From Hypomyces perniciosus (Eukaryota; Ascomycota; Sordariomycetes; Hypocreales; Hypocreaceae), in assembly GCA_008477525.1 (NCBI GenBank), contig SPDT01000009.1, positions 372,001-436,000 of the forward strand: a stretch of DNA of 64,000 bases, given 5' to 3'. Shown here in pieces: positions 1 through 9,408 of this stretch. Numbering within the stretch: position 1 is the stretch's first letter; every line of letters starts with the position of its first letter. Below the pieces are notes generated by a model. That model was not told the DNA's origin. It did no database searches and worked only from the letters and a program-made list of their open reading frames with translations. The translations under genes and the position numbers were made by a program.

Positions 1-600
1 AGCATTCAAGTGCCCTGAAGCACTCCCTGTTTGCGTTCAAATCATAAAGAGTGAGTGAAAAGAGTCCAACCCGGCTTGAACTCTACAGACTATTAAACCA
101 CTCAGCTAGCACGCCAAGATGCTATTCCAGGCTTACTTATTTCTCTATTTGACAACGAGGCCAAGGCCCTCTTTGCGCGGCTCAGATCACACACATCCCA
201 GCCATCACTTACATGAAGTCGGCACACGAGCTCCGCACCCAAGGGCAGAGAACATATATTCCGAGGTGGTGGTCCGCTTGCCGTGCTATACCGGGCTCTA
301 TGATAGATGTTGAGGCAAAAAGACACCCTAGGTGTGATTGGAATGGGGAATCGGACGGCATAATAGGTCGTATCTCCTCCTCCCTGTCAAGACTGTTTGA
401 GGAAGCACAGTCGATGTTTACCTCCCATGATCACACTCATCAACTTATCTCTACGTATTACCATGTGCTCTCGCTGTAGATGCACATGCTGAATTGTACA
501 TAATGAAGAATGATAGAGAGCAGGAAAAAGAGGGAAATTATGGAACTCAATGCCCACATGTGTGGCACAATTTCTATTACGCACATTAATACCACGTTGA
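1..600. other. No gene recognised, left edge
   Basis: Short open frames exist on both strands, but none has a recognisable domain, a plausible splice structure or a repeat match elsewhere in the window. The stretch is left unassigned. A gene fragment entering from the left edge cannot be excluded. Confidence 0.4.
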
Positions 601-625
601 GTCGACTAGCAATGACATGTCGTGT

Positions 626-1510
626 CTAGTACTCCCGGATAATTGATGAACACCTATCCACCCATACTTTGTCATCACTGTGGAAGACTCTGCCGATAAA
701 TCTTTCAGGCTTTTTTATCAGTAGCAGCAGCTCCTCGCGGAGGGCGTAGAGTTCTTCCACAGACGAAAGCTTTGATTCGCTGTTTCGTGGGCTATCCCTA
801 TTATTGCCAACCTGAATCCAGCCTAGTTCACGCAGGACTCGGTTATTGATGCCTTTATGCTCTGTTTCTGTTAATAGCCACGCCGTAGTCACCTTCCAGA
901 CAGGAGATGACACCTAGAAGTGGAGGCGCTTACCGATTTTTTTTGTCATCTCTGGTATTCGCAGTATTGAGCCGTTGTCTTTATCCCAAGGGAAGGCCAT
1001 AGGCTTTAGAAACCACAGCATCCGCGTCACCATGTTCGCCGCTAGTAGCTCTGGATTCCTTCTCTTTGGTGCACAGCAGAACATGCGCTCATTGGGCTTT
1101 ACATACGGCGTCGCCGACGACGCGCAGAGCGTAAGCACCATCATCAGCATCAAGTCGCAAAGAGGGTCTCCAAGACACTCTTCTAAGCAGTTTCGAGCCG
1201 CCTGATAGTGCCCCAGAACCTGGTGATTACCATTCTCGAAAAGACGGTTTAGTTTCGTAAATCCCTCTTGAACAAGCAGAGGAACATCCCCAAATGGAAC
1301 TTGGCATCCAAAGTCGATCTTGTGCCGTCTCACTTCCTTCTTTGGCGGCCCGTTTGTCGTCTCTCGAGTAGCTTTTAGCGCAGCCCGCTTGAGACTCCGG
1401 GCCTTTCGCGAATCCTTTGCTGTGGCCTGCCCCTTAAGTTGTATCATCCGTCCATTGGCTATTTTCTGGCGACGCCATCTAGGAACCCACCGAATGTTGT
1501 TAGATTGCAT
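626..1510 (-). CDS. Hypothetical protein, two exons
   Basis: Two adjacent minus-strand open stretches join through a 66-nt intron at 868-933 (GTAAGC donor, TTAACAG acceptor, phase 1). This removes an in-frame stop and fuses ...EMTKKI to ETEHKGINNRVLRELGW. The start is the ATG at 1510 and the protein is about 272 aa. The N-terminus is strongly basic (many R/K in the first 60 residues), a hydrophobic leucine/methionine-rich stretch lies mid-protein, and the C-terminal third contains the charged LRELLLLIKKPERFIG-like helix. The clean splice phase is the main support for a real gene. I have an impression of similar uncharacterised proteins in Eurotiales but no known domain, so I assign no function. 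It lies next to a transposon-dense stretch that begins near 2.1 kb. Confidence 0.6.
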
Positions 1511-2132
1511 AGCAGCTGCAATGCCGTCGGTTCACTAGGGCTTTGTATCAGACTGCGAACTTGTGTGTTAAATCACAGCTTACATTGGAATAGACCATAT
1601 TCTGTGTATCAGCGCAGATGTTGCAGTGTTTGGCGAGTGTGACAATATTTTACAGGTTTACAGTAGTTATATGTCTTGGGCAAAATCTCATTTTCTCAAT
1701 ATGGATGGTCCTACCAAGCAAGGAGACGTAGCTTTCACCTTCACATATCAACTACTCAAAAATGGCTTTGACTCTTCTGTAAGCCCGTTCATCCAGCTTA
1801 TGCTGATTCTTAATGGATCCTCAAGCTGCTGCGGAGCCTGAGCAGGTGAGGGGCTTGAAAGCACATCTCAGAATACATTGCCTCCAACGCAAGGGGTCCT
1901 CATAGCCCTGTCACAGTGTGGTACATGCGTAATCACACAAGAGGAGATGAGCACACTAGTCGAATGTAGATCCAGATCAAACGCCTCTTCATTTCTACTA
2001 TTTCATCACATTTAGCTTTTTTCCCCATCCGAAGCGGGATAAGTTCCTAGGATCTAGGGTAGGGAGCCTGCCTACTGTGAGACGGCAGGATCGTGTCTGT
2101 ATGCACTGTATTGATTCTGCCTCTATGGAGTA
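1511..2132. other. No gene recognised
   Basis: This is the presumed 5' flank of the gene ending at 1510. A short open frame near 1690-1840 has no recognisable features. Nothing else is supported. Confidence 0.4.
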
Positions 2133-2340
2133 CAGGGTCGACCGAAACGAGTGTCCGCCCTTTTGGTTTATCAAAGATGGCTATTTGTGGACAAGGTGTG
2201 ACTGATACAGTGCTAATAAAATGCTTGCACTCTAACACAAAGTAACGTCAAAAAGGATCTACACATGCCATTTCAGACCCCTACAAATAGTGCGCTCGCC
2301 ACATTTGGCTTTCCTAGCATAAAACCATGCCTCCACCGCC
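2133..2340 (-). mobile_element. TIR element family C, truncated copy
   Basis: It begins after TA (2131-2132) with CAGGGTCGACCGAAACGAG, the same terminus as the complete copy at 12819-13334. Its first ~200 bp match the reverse complement of that copy's right end, including the inner segment around 2200-2290 (cacaaagtaacgtc..., ctacaaatag...). No second terminus is found, so the copy is a fragment. It is non-coding. Confidence 0.7.
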
Positions 2341-2407
2341 TGCTCGGCGAGACCCTAAGCTGTTAGACCTTTTGAACGTATATATTTATAGCGGCAAGAG
2401 CAACATC

Positions 2408-2483
2408 TCCTTTGTTCAGCGAAACGTAGCGAATAGAGGCCACTAGCCTCTAGCTCCTACCGACCTATTGCCCAGAGGAGGCT
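2408..2483 (+). mobile_element. 3' segment of a putative retroposon (see 6590-7410)
   Basis: The segment starts GTTCAGCGAAACGTAGCGAA and continues through CTCCTACCGACC, TTGCCCAGAGGAGGC. The same ordered blocks occur in the 110-bp copy at 44688-44797 (minus strand) and near the 3' end of the insertion at 6590-7410. It is cut short on the right by the family A element that starts at 2490, so any tail and target duplication are lost. Confidence 0.6.
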
Positions 2484-2489
2484 TGTGTA

Positions 2490-2950
2490 TAGTAGCGGCC
2501 GAAACCATTGTCCGCCATTTGTGTCTTTAGAAACTCTCTGGGCACGGACCAGACTGCTGCCTGCTGTAGCCACTACTATACAATAAAGCTTGGCAAGTTG
2601 TTCTCTAGCATGAGCTTGACAAAAGCCATAAATGGCTTTTTAATGTTAAAAATTGGGATTTTGATCCGTGTTACTCCTGAAAATCAGAAACAGCAACTTT
2701 AAAATATAGCGCTTATGGATCTAAGGTTTTTTTCTATTAATAGAGAGTTTAGAGCGGCTTTCGGCTGTTTCTTGCCGTTCCCTTTTATATGACAATGGCG
2801 AAATTGGTCTAATGTAATATTAGGTAGACATTAAGAAGGCACGGTTGGGCTGCGTTTATAGAAGTATCGGCTACGAAAATTAGAGGCATGGTCTGTGCCC
2901 AGAAACTTTCTATATTGACAAATCGCGGACACTCGTTTCGGCCTCTACTG
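2490..2950 (-). mobile_element. MITE family A, copy in reverse orientation
   Basis: The copy is flanked by TA at 2488-2489 and 2951-2952. Its left terminus is TAGTAGCGGCCGAAACC and its right terminus is GGCCTCTACTG. Interior blocks (gggcacggacc, ...agaaacagcaactt..., cggctgtttcttgccgttcc, caatggcgaaattg) match the other family A copies in reverse. It is 461 bp with no transposase, consistent with a non-autonomous Tc1/mariner-type element using TA targets. It lies head-to-head with the copy at 2980-3429. Confidence 0.8.
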
Positions 2951-2979
2951 TACTTAATCTACTTAGTGGTTGTTATATA

Positions 2980-3429
2980 CAATAGAGGCCGAAATGAGTG
3001 TCCGCATTTTGTATGTATAGAAAGTTTCCGGGCACAGCCCATGCCTCTCATTTCCGTAGCCGATACTTTTATGAACATGCCTTCTTAATGTTTACCTAAT
3101 ATTACATAAGAACAATTTCGCCATTGTCATATAAAAGGGAACGGCAAGAAAAAGCCGAAAGCCGCTCTAAGCTCTTGATTAATAGAAAAGGCCTCAGATC
3201 CATAAGTGTGTTTTTAAGTTGCTGTTTCTGACTTTTAAGAATAAGGAAGTTCAAAATCTTAAAATATAACATTAAAAAGCCACAAATGGCTTTTGTTAGG
3301 CTAATGTTAACGAATAACCTGACAAGCCTCATTCTATACATAGTACTAGCTACAGTAGGCAGCAGTCTGGTCCGTGCCCAGAGAGTTTCTAAACACGCAA
3401 ATCGCGGACACTCATTTTAGCCTCTACTG
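2980..3429 (+). mobile_element. MITE family A, forward copy (450 bp)
   Basis: TA at 2978-2979 precedes CAATAGAGGCCGAAATGAG, and GCCTCTACTG ends at 3429, followed by TA. Near-identical copies lie at 29387-29844 and 48021-48467. Partial copies lie at 8996-9349 and 40440-40730. Together with the neighbour at 2490-2950 it forms a nearly 1-kb imperfect palindrome. A 79-codon minus-strand frame inside (3102-3341) recurs in the 48-kb copy but has no recognised domain. Confidence 0.85.
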
Positions 3430-3430
3430 T

Positions 3431-3785
3431 ATCATACTTGCACACTCACACAAAGTACATAGCGTCAGAAGGTTCTTGGATCTGACATGTGATTCAGACT
3501 TCTACAAATACATAGTGCGGTCGCTGTGTTTGGCTTTGCTGGCTATCTTGCGTGTCGTTTTTTTGGTTGGAAGTAAAGCCAGAATTTGCTTATTCTTAGA
3601 AATGGTTATGTAGCTGCCGTGTTATCAGTGTGATTTACAATAGCCAGTTCTGGCTGTTGTATGAAGAATCCAGAAATCGCCTCATAAGAAAGCAGGAACA
3701 CAAGGAACAATAAACTGCTTGCCTGGGGAGCAGCCACGCCTGGCTTAATGGGTACATATGGACCACAGTAAGGGCCAAGCTTTAT
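3431..3785 (-). mobile_element. TIR element family C, internal fragment
   Basis: The reverse complement matches the interior of the complete family C element at 12819-13334: ctgtggtccatatgt, cattaagccag, gaggcgatttctgg, gtaaatcacactga, aagatagccag, aaagccaaa. Neither C terminus is present. The fragment sits between a family A copy (ending 3429) and an isolated A-type terminus (3790-3878), so this is a nested, rearranged transposon block. Confidence 0.65.
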
Positions 3786-3789
3786 TGTA

Positions 3790-3878
3790 TAGTAGTGGCT
3801 ACAACAGGCAGCAGTCTGGTCCGTGCCCAGAGAGTTTCTAAAGACACAAATGGCGGACAATGGTTTCGGCCGCTACTG
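3790..3878 (-). mobile_element. Family A terminus, mirror of 2490-2583
   Basis: About 90 bp, in reverse orientation to 2490-2583, and nearly identical to it. The identity continues inward (caataaagcttgg). It ends ...GGCCGCTACTG followed by TA (3879-3880). The outer pair 2490/3878 could therefore be the two ends of one 1.39-kb composite element enclosing the A and C sequences between them. Confidence 0.65.
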
Positions 3879-4018
3879 TATCTGTTCCTATGGAGTATCA
3901 AATAGTTCTATCTAGTCTGGTGGATGAAATATGTGATGGAATGTGATCTATATTGACTGAGTCTCCAATGATTGAAAACTTGTAGTAGAACTGTTCTATT
4001 CATAATGTAATATTTACA

Positions 4019-4290
4019 GTAGAGTGCGAAATGAGTATATAGAAAGTTTCTGGGCACAGACCATACCCCCGAGTTTTGTAGCTAATACTTTTGTAAGCGA
4101 AGTCTACAGTTGGGAGCGAAATCGCCGTCCTGTCCAAATAAAGTCTTTTAAAAATTAAAGCGCATGGACATGTCAACCACAGTGCTAATTACAGCCTATA
4201 CACACATGATACTTAAGCTACACCGAAGCATGACCCAGGTACTCCATACAAATTTTCTCACAATCCAGCACGTGACGAAGCGCAGCATAG
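4019..4290 (+). mobile_element. Family A end fragment followed by family B left end
   Basis: An A-type terminus (cagtagagtgcgaaatgag, gtttctgggcacagacca) occupies about 4019-4104. It is followed at TA 4105-4106 by the family B left terminus CAGTTGGGAGCGAAATCG. The next ~180 bp (aagcgcatggacatgtc, cacagtgctaatt, gcatgacccaggtac) match the B left ends at 31991 and, inverted, at 47245-47436. No right end follows. Confidence 0.65.
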
Positions 4291-6589
4291 TCAACTTACC
4301 AACAACTAGTTATCAATCGCAGGAATACCCATTACCATCGGTCATCTCAATTACCATGGCGCCAAACCTTCAACTCCCCCAGCAATACCTAGGTAAGCAC
4401 TGGTCTATGGCTGATCGCACGGCAGGAGACTGTCGGCTGCGGCGTCGACAAGCTGTTATTTGATTTGTAACTTTCTGAGTTCTCTCGGATCAAACCAGAA
4501 TCGGTAGCTAACGTGACAAGTAGCTGCAGCTAAGGTCCTGCCTAACCCCCCTTCCAGCTTAATGCTCAGCGGGGTCGCGATATGTTGCCTCGTTTCCTCA
4601 TTTGAGGTCTCTTTGCGTTTATCTCTCCCATCTATGAGAGGAGCTGAGCGTTTAATATCTTACAAGCCGCGCCATTCGAATCTTCCGCAGTCCCAGATCA
4701 GCGCAAGTTGACCCAGCTAAATTGGCATCGAGAAGGCCTTAATCCGCAAACGAATATGTCGATTGGCGGTGGTGCGCCAAGCGCGAAGCATGACATCCGT
4801 CTAGGCGATGTTGTTGTCAGTGCTCCTCGCGATGGGGAAGGTGGCATGTTCCAATATGACTTTGGCAAAACCATACAAAACCAGAGCTTCCAACATACAC
4901 AGTTTTTAAACCAGCCACCAACGGTCTTAAGAACTGCTGTGAACGGAATCAAGGCCCAGTACAAAAGGAAGGGACATCAACTTGAAGAGACAATCGGCAA
5001 TGTTCTTCAGCAGAACAAAAGATTACGGCTGGAGTACGAGCGACCAGGCGCAAGCAGCGACAGGCTATATAAAAGCGAACTCATTCATTCGGTCGATGAA
5101 ATAGGCTGTACAGCTGTCTGCGGTGATGATCCATCGAGCTTACTACCTCGAACTGAACGGACAGAAAACGACGATAACCCGGCTATACACTACGGCACAA
5201 TCGCTTCGGCGAATCAGTTGATGAAGGACGCTACAATAAGGGATAGACTTGCAGCAGAGAGGGATGTTCTGTGTTTTGAAATGGAAGCGGCAGGGCTAAT
5301 GAACCACTTTCCGTGTCTGGTCATTCGCGGTATTTGCGACTACTCAGACTCGCACAAGAATAAGGAGTGGCAAGGGTATGCAGCAATGGCGGCAGCTGCG
5401 TATACAAAAGATCTTCTCATCCGAATCCCCCCTAATAAAATTGAAGCTGAGAAGAAGATCGGCGATATTCTATCTGGTCAGTCCGAGGGCCTCTAAATCG
5501 TACTATTAATACATATTAATTCTATGTACAGAGCATCGAGATATTGCAAAGGAGCAGAGGGATATTGCAAAGAAGCATCAGGACATTGCAATGGAGCATC
5601 TCCAAGCCCAGAAAGATTTCGCCAAAGAGAGGCTATCCGAAAAAGAAGAAGAGTGTCACCAGCTATTCCGCCTTACGACTGGCAATAGGGACGCCACATA
5701 CGAGTGGTATAAAGACCGAGTGGAAGAAATGGTTGAAGACACGTGCATATGGTTCCTTAATCACGAGCACTTCCAGATGTGGCTAAAACAGGACTCCGGC
5801 CCCCTGCTGGTATCAGCAGATCCTGGCTGCGGAAAGTCAGTGTTGGCCAAATACCTGGTCGACTACGACCTGCCACGATCAGCAACTATCTGCTACTTCT
5901 TCTTCAAAGACCAAGACCAGAACACCGTCCGGCAAGCGCTTTGCGCACTGCTTCACCAGCTCTTCTCCCAGAAGCCGTGTCTGATCGAACATGCCATGAC
6001 AGAATTCCGCAAGGATGGGCAAGGGTTGATCAACTCTACAGAATCGCTCTGGAAGGTTCTACGAAATGCTATCAAGGATCCCCAGGCAGGACCTGTCATT
6101 ATGGTCCTTGATGCCCTAGATGAATGTGCCGAATCCGAGTTTGCGGACCTGATACGGAATATAGAGAGCCAATTCCGCAGCGACCAGTTGGGCCATAGCA
6201 AGCTCAAGTACCTTCTAACATGCCGCCCGTATGAGCAGATCGTGTCCAAATTCTGCAGCCTGTTAGATGCCTTTCCGAATATCCGTATACCTGGAGAGGA
6301 AGAGTCGGAAGCTATTAGCCGGGAGGTAAATTGCGTCATTAAACATCGGCTTAATCAGCTATCAAAAAAGAAAAACCTCTCACCTGAAATTAAGGACTAC
6401 CTAGAGAAAAGACTACAAGGGACTCTCCATCGTACTTATCTCTGGGTATACCTTATATTCAACTACTTAGAGAAAGAAAACTTTAAAAAGACGCTAAAGG
6501 GAGTTGAGTCTACTATTGCAACACTTCCAAGAAGTATTAATGAGGCATACGAGCAGATTCTTGTCCGGTCCAACGAACACCCGATGGTT

Positions 6590-7410
6590 GTTGTTGTTGT
6601 TATTATTAACGTCCTATTGGTGCTAAATACACAGGCCTATCTAGGCATCTGGACGGTAGGAGCCAGCCAAGGTCTTTATCGCATCCATGGATACAATATT
6701 GGGTCACCTCCACGTGGTCCTGTCAGTTCAAGACCGGCCTAACTGGCCAGCAAGCTGCCAGAGAATAGCCGGAGGTGTTGACCTTATAGCCGTTCGCTAC
6801 GTTTCGCCGGACAAAGGAAAGGATTCGAGGCCTAGGGCCTCAGGATTCAGGCACCAGGATGAAAAACCCTCCTTGCAGAGGGGAAAAACCTGAGTGTTGG
6901 CTGCTGAGCCCTCTATGAGGTCTAGCAAGTGGTTCAGGGCAGGCCGAGGCTTGCGAGACGGTGTGTTGGCTGTGCCTCTTGCGAGGCGATAGTAGTGCCT
7001 TTTGCGAGGCGATGTATTGGCGGTGCCTCTGGCGAGGCGATGTGTCTCTTGCGAGACGATGTGTCGGCTGTGCCTCTTGCGAGACAACAGTAGTGCCTCT
7101 GTGAGGCAGAGTGTCGGGACCTCTTGCGAGGCGACGCGTTTTCGGGGCCTCTCGCGAGGCAATATGTCTCTTACGAGACGATGTGTCGGCTGTTGCTTCC
7201 TAGGAGGCAACGTGTTGGCAGCAGAGCTGCGTAGATTTCGTAGCCAGCTCTCGAGGAAGGTGAAGCTCTCCGAATTCCTTCCTCTTTATGCGTTGTTAGG
7301 GCCCGGCAAGCCCAAGCGGAGAGATAGGCCGGTAGGCCTGCAAAAATTACCCCGCACGTTAACAAGCTATAACAGCTGCTAGCGTGGGAGAATTTTTACA
7401 GGGGAGAGTT
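6590..7410 (-). mobile_element. Putative non-LTR retroposon (821 bp) inside the NACHT receptor gene
   Basis: The host sequence GAACACCCGATGGTT is present at 6575-6589 and again at 7411-7425, a 15-bp target duplication. Read on the minus strand, the insert ends with a simple (AAC)n-like tail immediately before the duplication, as expected for target-primed reverse transcription. The 3' ~220 bp share ordered blocks (GGCGAAACGTAGCGAAC, GGCTCCTACCG, CCTAGATAGGC) with the 110-bp copy at 44688-44797 and the fragment at 2408-2483. No reverse transcriptase or convincing Pol III box was found, so it must be mobilised in trans if active. It contains a palindrome array at 6974-7208. Confidence 0.65.
6974..7208. 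repeat. Array of about ten small palindromes
   Basis: Units are 5-bp inverted stems with a roughly 4-nt loop: GCCTC-TTGC-GAGGC at 6974-6987, GCCTC-TGGC-GAGGC at 7025, GTCTC-TTGC-GAGAC at 7043, GCCTC-TCGC-GAGGC at 7147 and GTCTC-TTAC-GAGAC at 7166, plus degenerate ones at 6996, 7072, 7095, ~7120 and 7195. Stem changes occur on both sides together (GCCTC/GAGGC versus GTCTC/GAGAC). The spacers vary and often contain GATGTGT or GGCTGT. Confidence 0.7.
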
Positions 7411-8184
7411 GAACACCCGATGGTTCATAAGACGTTAAGTATTATCTTAGCTGCCAGTCGGCCGCTGACGCTCTCAGAAATGAATATTGCCGTGAATATA
7501 GACAATACATCACCGAGTATTCACGACCTCGATATAGAAAACGAAGAGGACTTCAAGTTGCGTCTTAGATCTTGGTGTGGATTATTTATCTCGATCTATC
7601 ATGACAAGATTTATTTCCTTCATCAAACGGCCCGCGAGTTTCTCCTTGCGCCCACAACTATCCCATCAGAGCTAGGCTGGCATCACTCCATCACTACTCG
7701 CCACGCACATACCGTTCTTGCAGAGCTCTGCGTGCTTTATCTGAACTTTTTCAACTCCGACGTTAGCCTTCCAACAGGTAAAGACAGGGAAAGCCGCCAC
7801 TCTGTCAATAGCAACGCCTTTTTAGATTACTCGGCAAAAGCTTGGGGTGCTCACTTCCGCGAGGCCGGTATTGTTGATAACAATGCTATTATATGCTCCG
7901 CTCTGAGAATTTGCGATCCAGATTCAAGGAGCTACTCTGTATGGTTTGAAATGTATTGGCAGACTACAGATATGGGTACTGCTGAGAATTTTACGGATCT
8001 TATGGTAGCGTCGCACTATGGCCACGGTGTTGTTGTTAAGCTGCTGCTCGAGAAGGGCGCCGACGTCGAGGCCAAGGATAGCTACTTCGGTCAGACGCCG
8101 CTATGGCGGGCCGCCTCTGAGGGGCGCGAGGCCATCGTTAAGCTGCTCCAACAAAAATTTCGATAACCACAAGCATAAATAAGA

Positions 8185-8993
8185 GACGTAAGCACCTAGT
8201 CTTTAAAGTGTGTAAGCCTGAACTTCTTCTCTTTCTATTATAACTTTGCGACGGAGGGTTAAAGGGGACTGGATTAATTTATACCCCGTACATCTTATTT
8301 ATTATTATACCCTCTTGTCAGATGCATGGGACTAGCCATTGCAGCACGATTAAGTCTATATATTACGGTATTATGATGCTGAATTGACCGCTATGTTCCT
8401 GCCGTCCTGCTTTCGTGAGTCGCCACTCCCAAGCATCTGATAAAAACCCTCCAGGTTTTAGTTTGAGAGTGATATATGCGTGTTGATTGGAGAGCTATGC
8501 TACCTACACATACCACAGTGGCGAGCAATTATCCGGCCTGTATTTCGTATAGAGAGACGAATTCACAAACGTTTACTCTATCTCATTCTCTCTTATAATT
8601 GAAAATGCAAGCTCGCCTTTTAGGAATTTAATATCGCTATCTGTGTCGCTCAGGCAGATTAATACACGAATACGCATATAACTTGATATGTAGTTCATTT
8701 TAAGAATACGTACTGAAGGAGAATATTTCCGTATTTTGCGTTAGCCTTGGCACTGTCTACAATTCACATGGTTTGCTGCTGGCCCTATATACTTTAGAAG
8801 ACCTTCAAGCTACTTCCTCTCTGTGACCTGGTGTGTAAAAATCCAAAATAGGCCAGGGTTTATGGGGTAATTTGGAGCTAGTTCCGGCTGTCTAGAAATG
8901 GCAATGTATATAAATATATACGGCAGGTACTAATGGTCTGTGCTTAGAAATTTTCAAAGAGTGTAAAGAGGACGGCGATTTCGCTCCCAACTG
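8185..8993 (+). repeat. ~810-bp dispersed repeat ending in a family B right terminus
   Basis: This stretch is almost the same as 41145-41989 over its whole length (shared: aagcacctagtctttaaagt, ctttgcgacggagggttaaa, cagtggcgagcaattatcc). The last ~300 bp are the right part of family B and end ...GGCGATTTCGCTCCCAACTG followed by TA at 8994-8995. No left terminus was found. It is non-coding and truncates the ankyrin end of the upstream receptor relic. Confidence 0.8.
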
Positions 8994-8995
8994 TA

Positions 8996-9349
8996 ACCGT
9001 ACTTTCTTAATGTTTACCTAACATTACATAATCACAATTTCGCCGTTGCTATAATGAGGGGAATGGCAAGAAAAAGCCGAAAGTCGCTCTAGGCTCTTTA
9101 TTATTAGAAAAGGCTTTAGACCATAAGTGCTGTGTTTTTAAGTTGCTTTTTCTGACTTTTAAGAATAAGAAAGATCAAAATATCAACATAAAACATTAAA
9201 AAGTCACAAATGGTTGTTGTTAGGCTAATATTAACGAATAACCTGATAAGCCTCATTCTATAGTACTAGCTACAATAGGCAGCAGCCTGGTCCATGCCTA
9301 GAGACTTTCTGAACACGCAAATCGCGGACACTAATTTCGCCCTCTACTG
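8996..9349 (+). mobile_element. MITE family A, 5'-truncated copy
   Basis: It matches the inner and right parts of the family A copies (tttacctaacattacataa, ggcaagaaaaagccgaaag, gcagcctggtcc) and ends ...CGCCCTCTACTG, with TA at 9350-9351. The left terminus is missing where it abuts the family B end. Confidence 0.8.
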
Positions 9350-9408
9350 TATTATGGATGACTTTGTTAACCTAACTCCACTGATACGCTCTAAACTTGC
9401 TGATGAGT

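Larger units (their letters stand above)
4708..8166 (+). pseudogene. PNP-NACHT-ankyrin NOD-like receptor, split by an insertion
   Basis: Fungal STAND receptors of this kind sense ligands through a nucleoside-phosphorylase-like (PNP) N-domain and oligomerise through NACHT. Here the PNP part starts abruptly near 4756 (IGGGAPS, DIRLGDVVVS, then CFEMEAAGLM, RGICDYSDSHKN). The ~90 residues that normally precede it (family knowledge) are missing. A 55-nt intron (5477-5531, phase 1) links PNP to a heptad-like linker (EHRDIAKEQRDIAKKH...) and a NACHT domain with intact Walker A (ADPGCGKSV) and Walker B (VMVLDALDEC). After ...EQILVRSNEHPMV an 821-bp element (6590-7410) interrupts the gene, flanked by a 15-bp duplication. 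The coding sense resumes at 7411 (HPMVHKTLSIILAASRPLTLSEMN) and ends with barely two ankyrin units before a repeat at ~8185. It is non-functional as a full receptor, though the pieces keep long open frames, which suggests the damage is recent. Confidence 0.85.

Noticed and set aside
102..326. Overlapping frames on both strands near the left edge
   Set aside because: No domain, no splice partner, and the strands cannot both be coding. Left unassigned.
2508..2702. Small protein MSAICVFRNSLGTDQTAAC and its mirror at 3606-3860
   Set aside because: The two frames are identical because they lie in mirrored transposon ends, not because they are genes.
6797..7210. 137-codon Arg-rich minus-strand protein
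   Set aside because: It is a translation of the palindrome array (repeated RKRH / LARGTANT), interrupted in the plus sense and without a start context. It is better explained as a non-coding repeat.
6575..7425. Reading the 821-bp insertion as a solo LTR
   Set aside because: TG...CA-like ends can be picked, but the only exact direct repeat is 15 bp, too long for integrase-made duplications, and the simple-repeat tail fits a non-LTR mechanism better.
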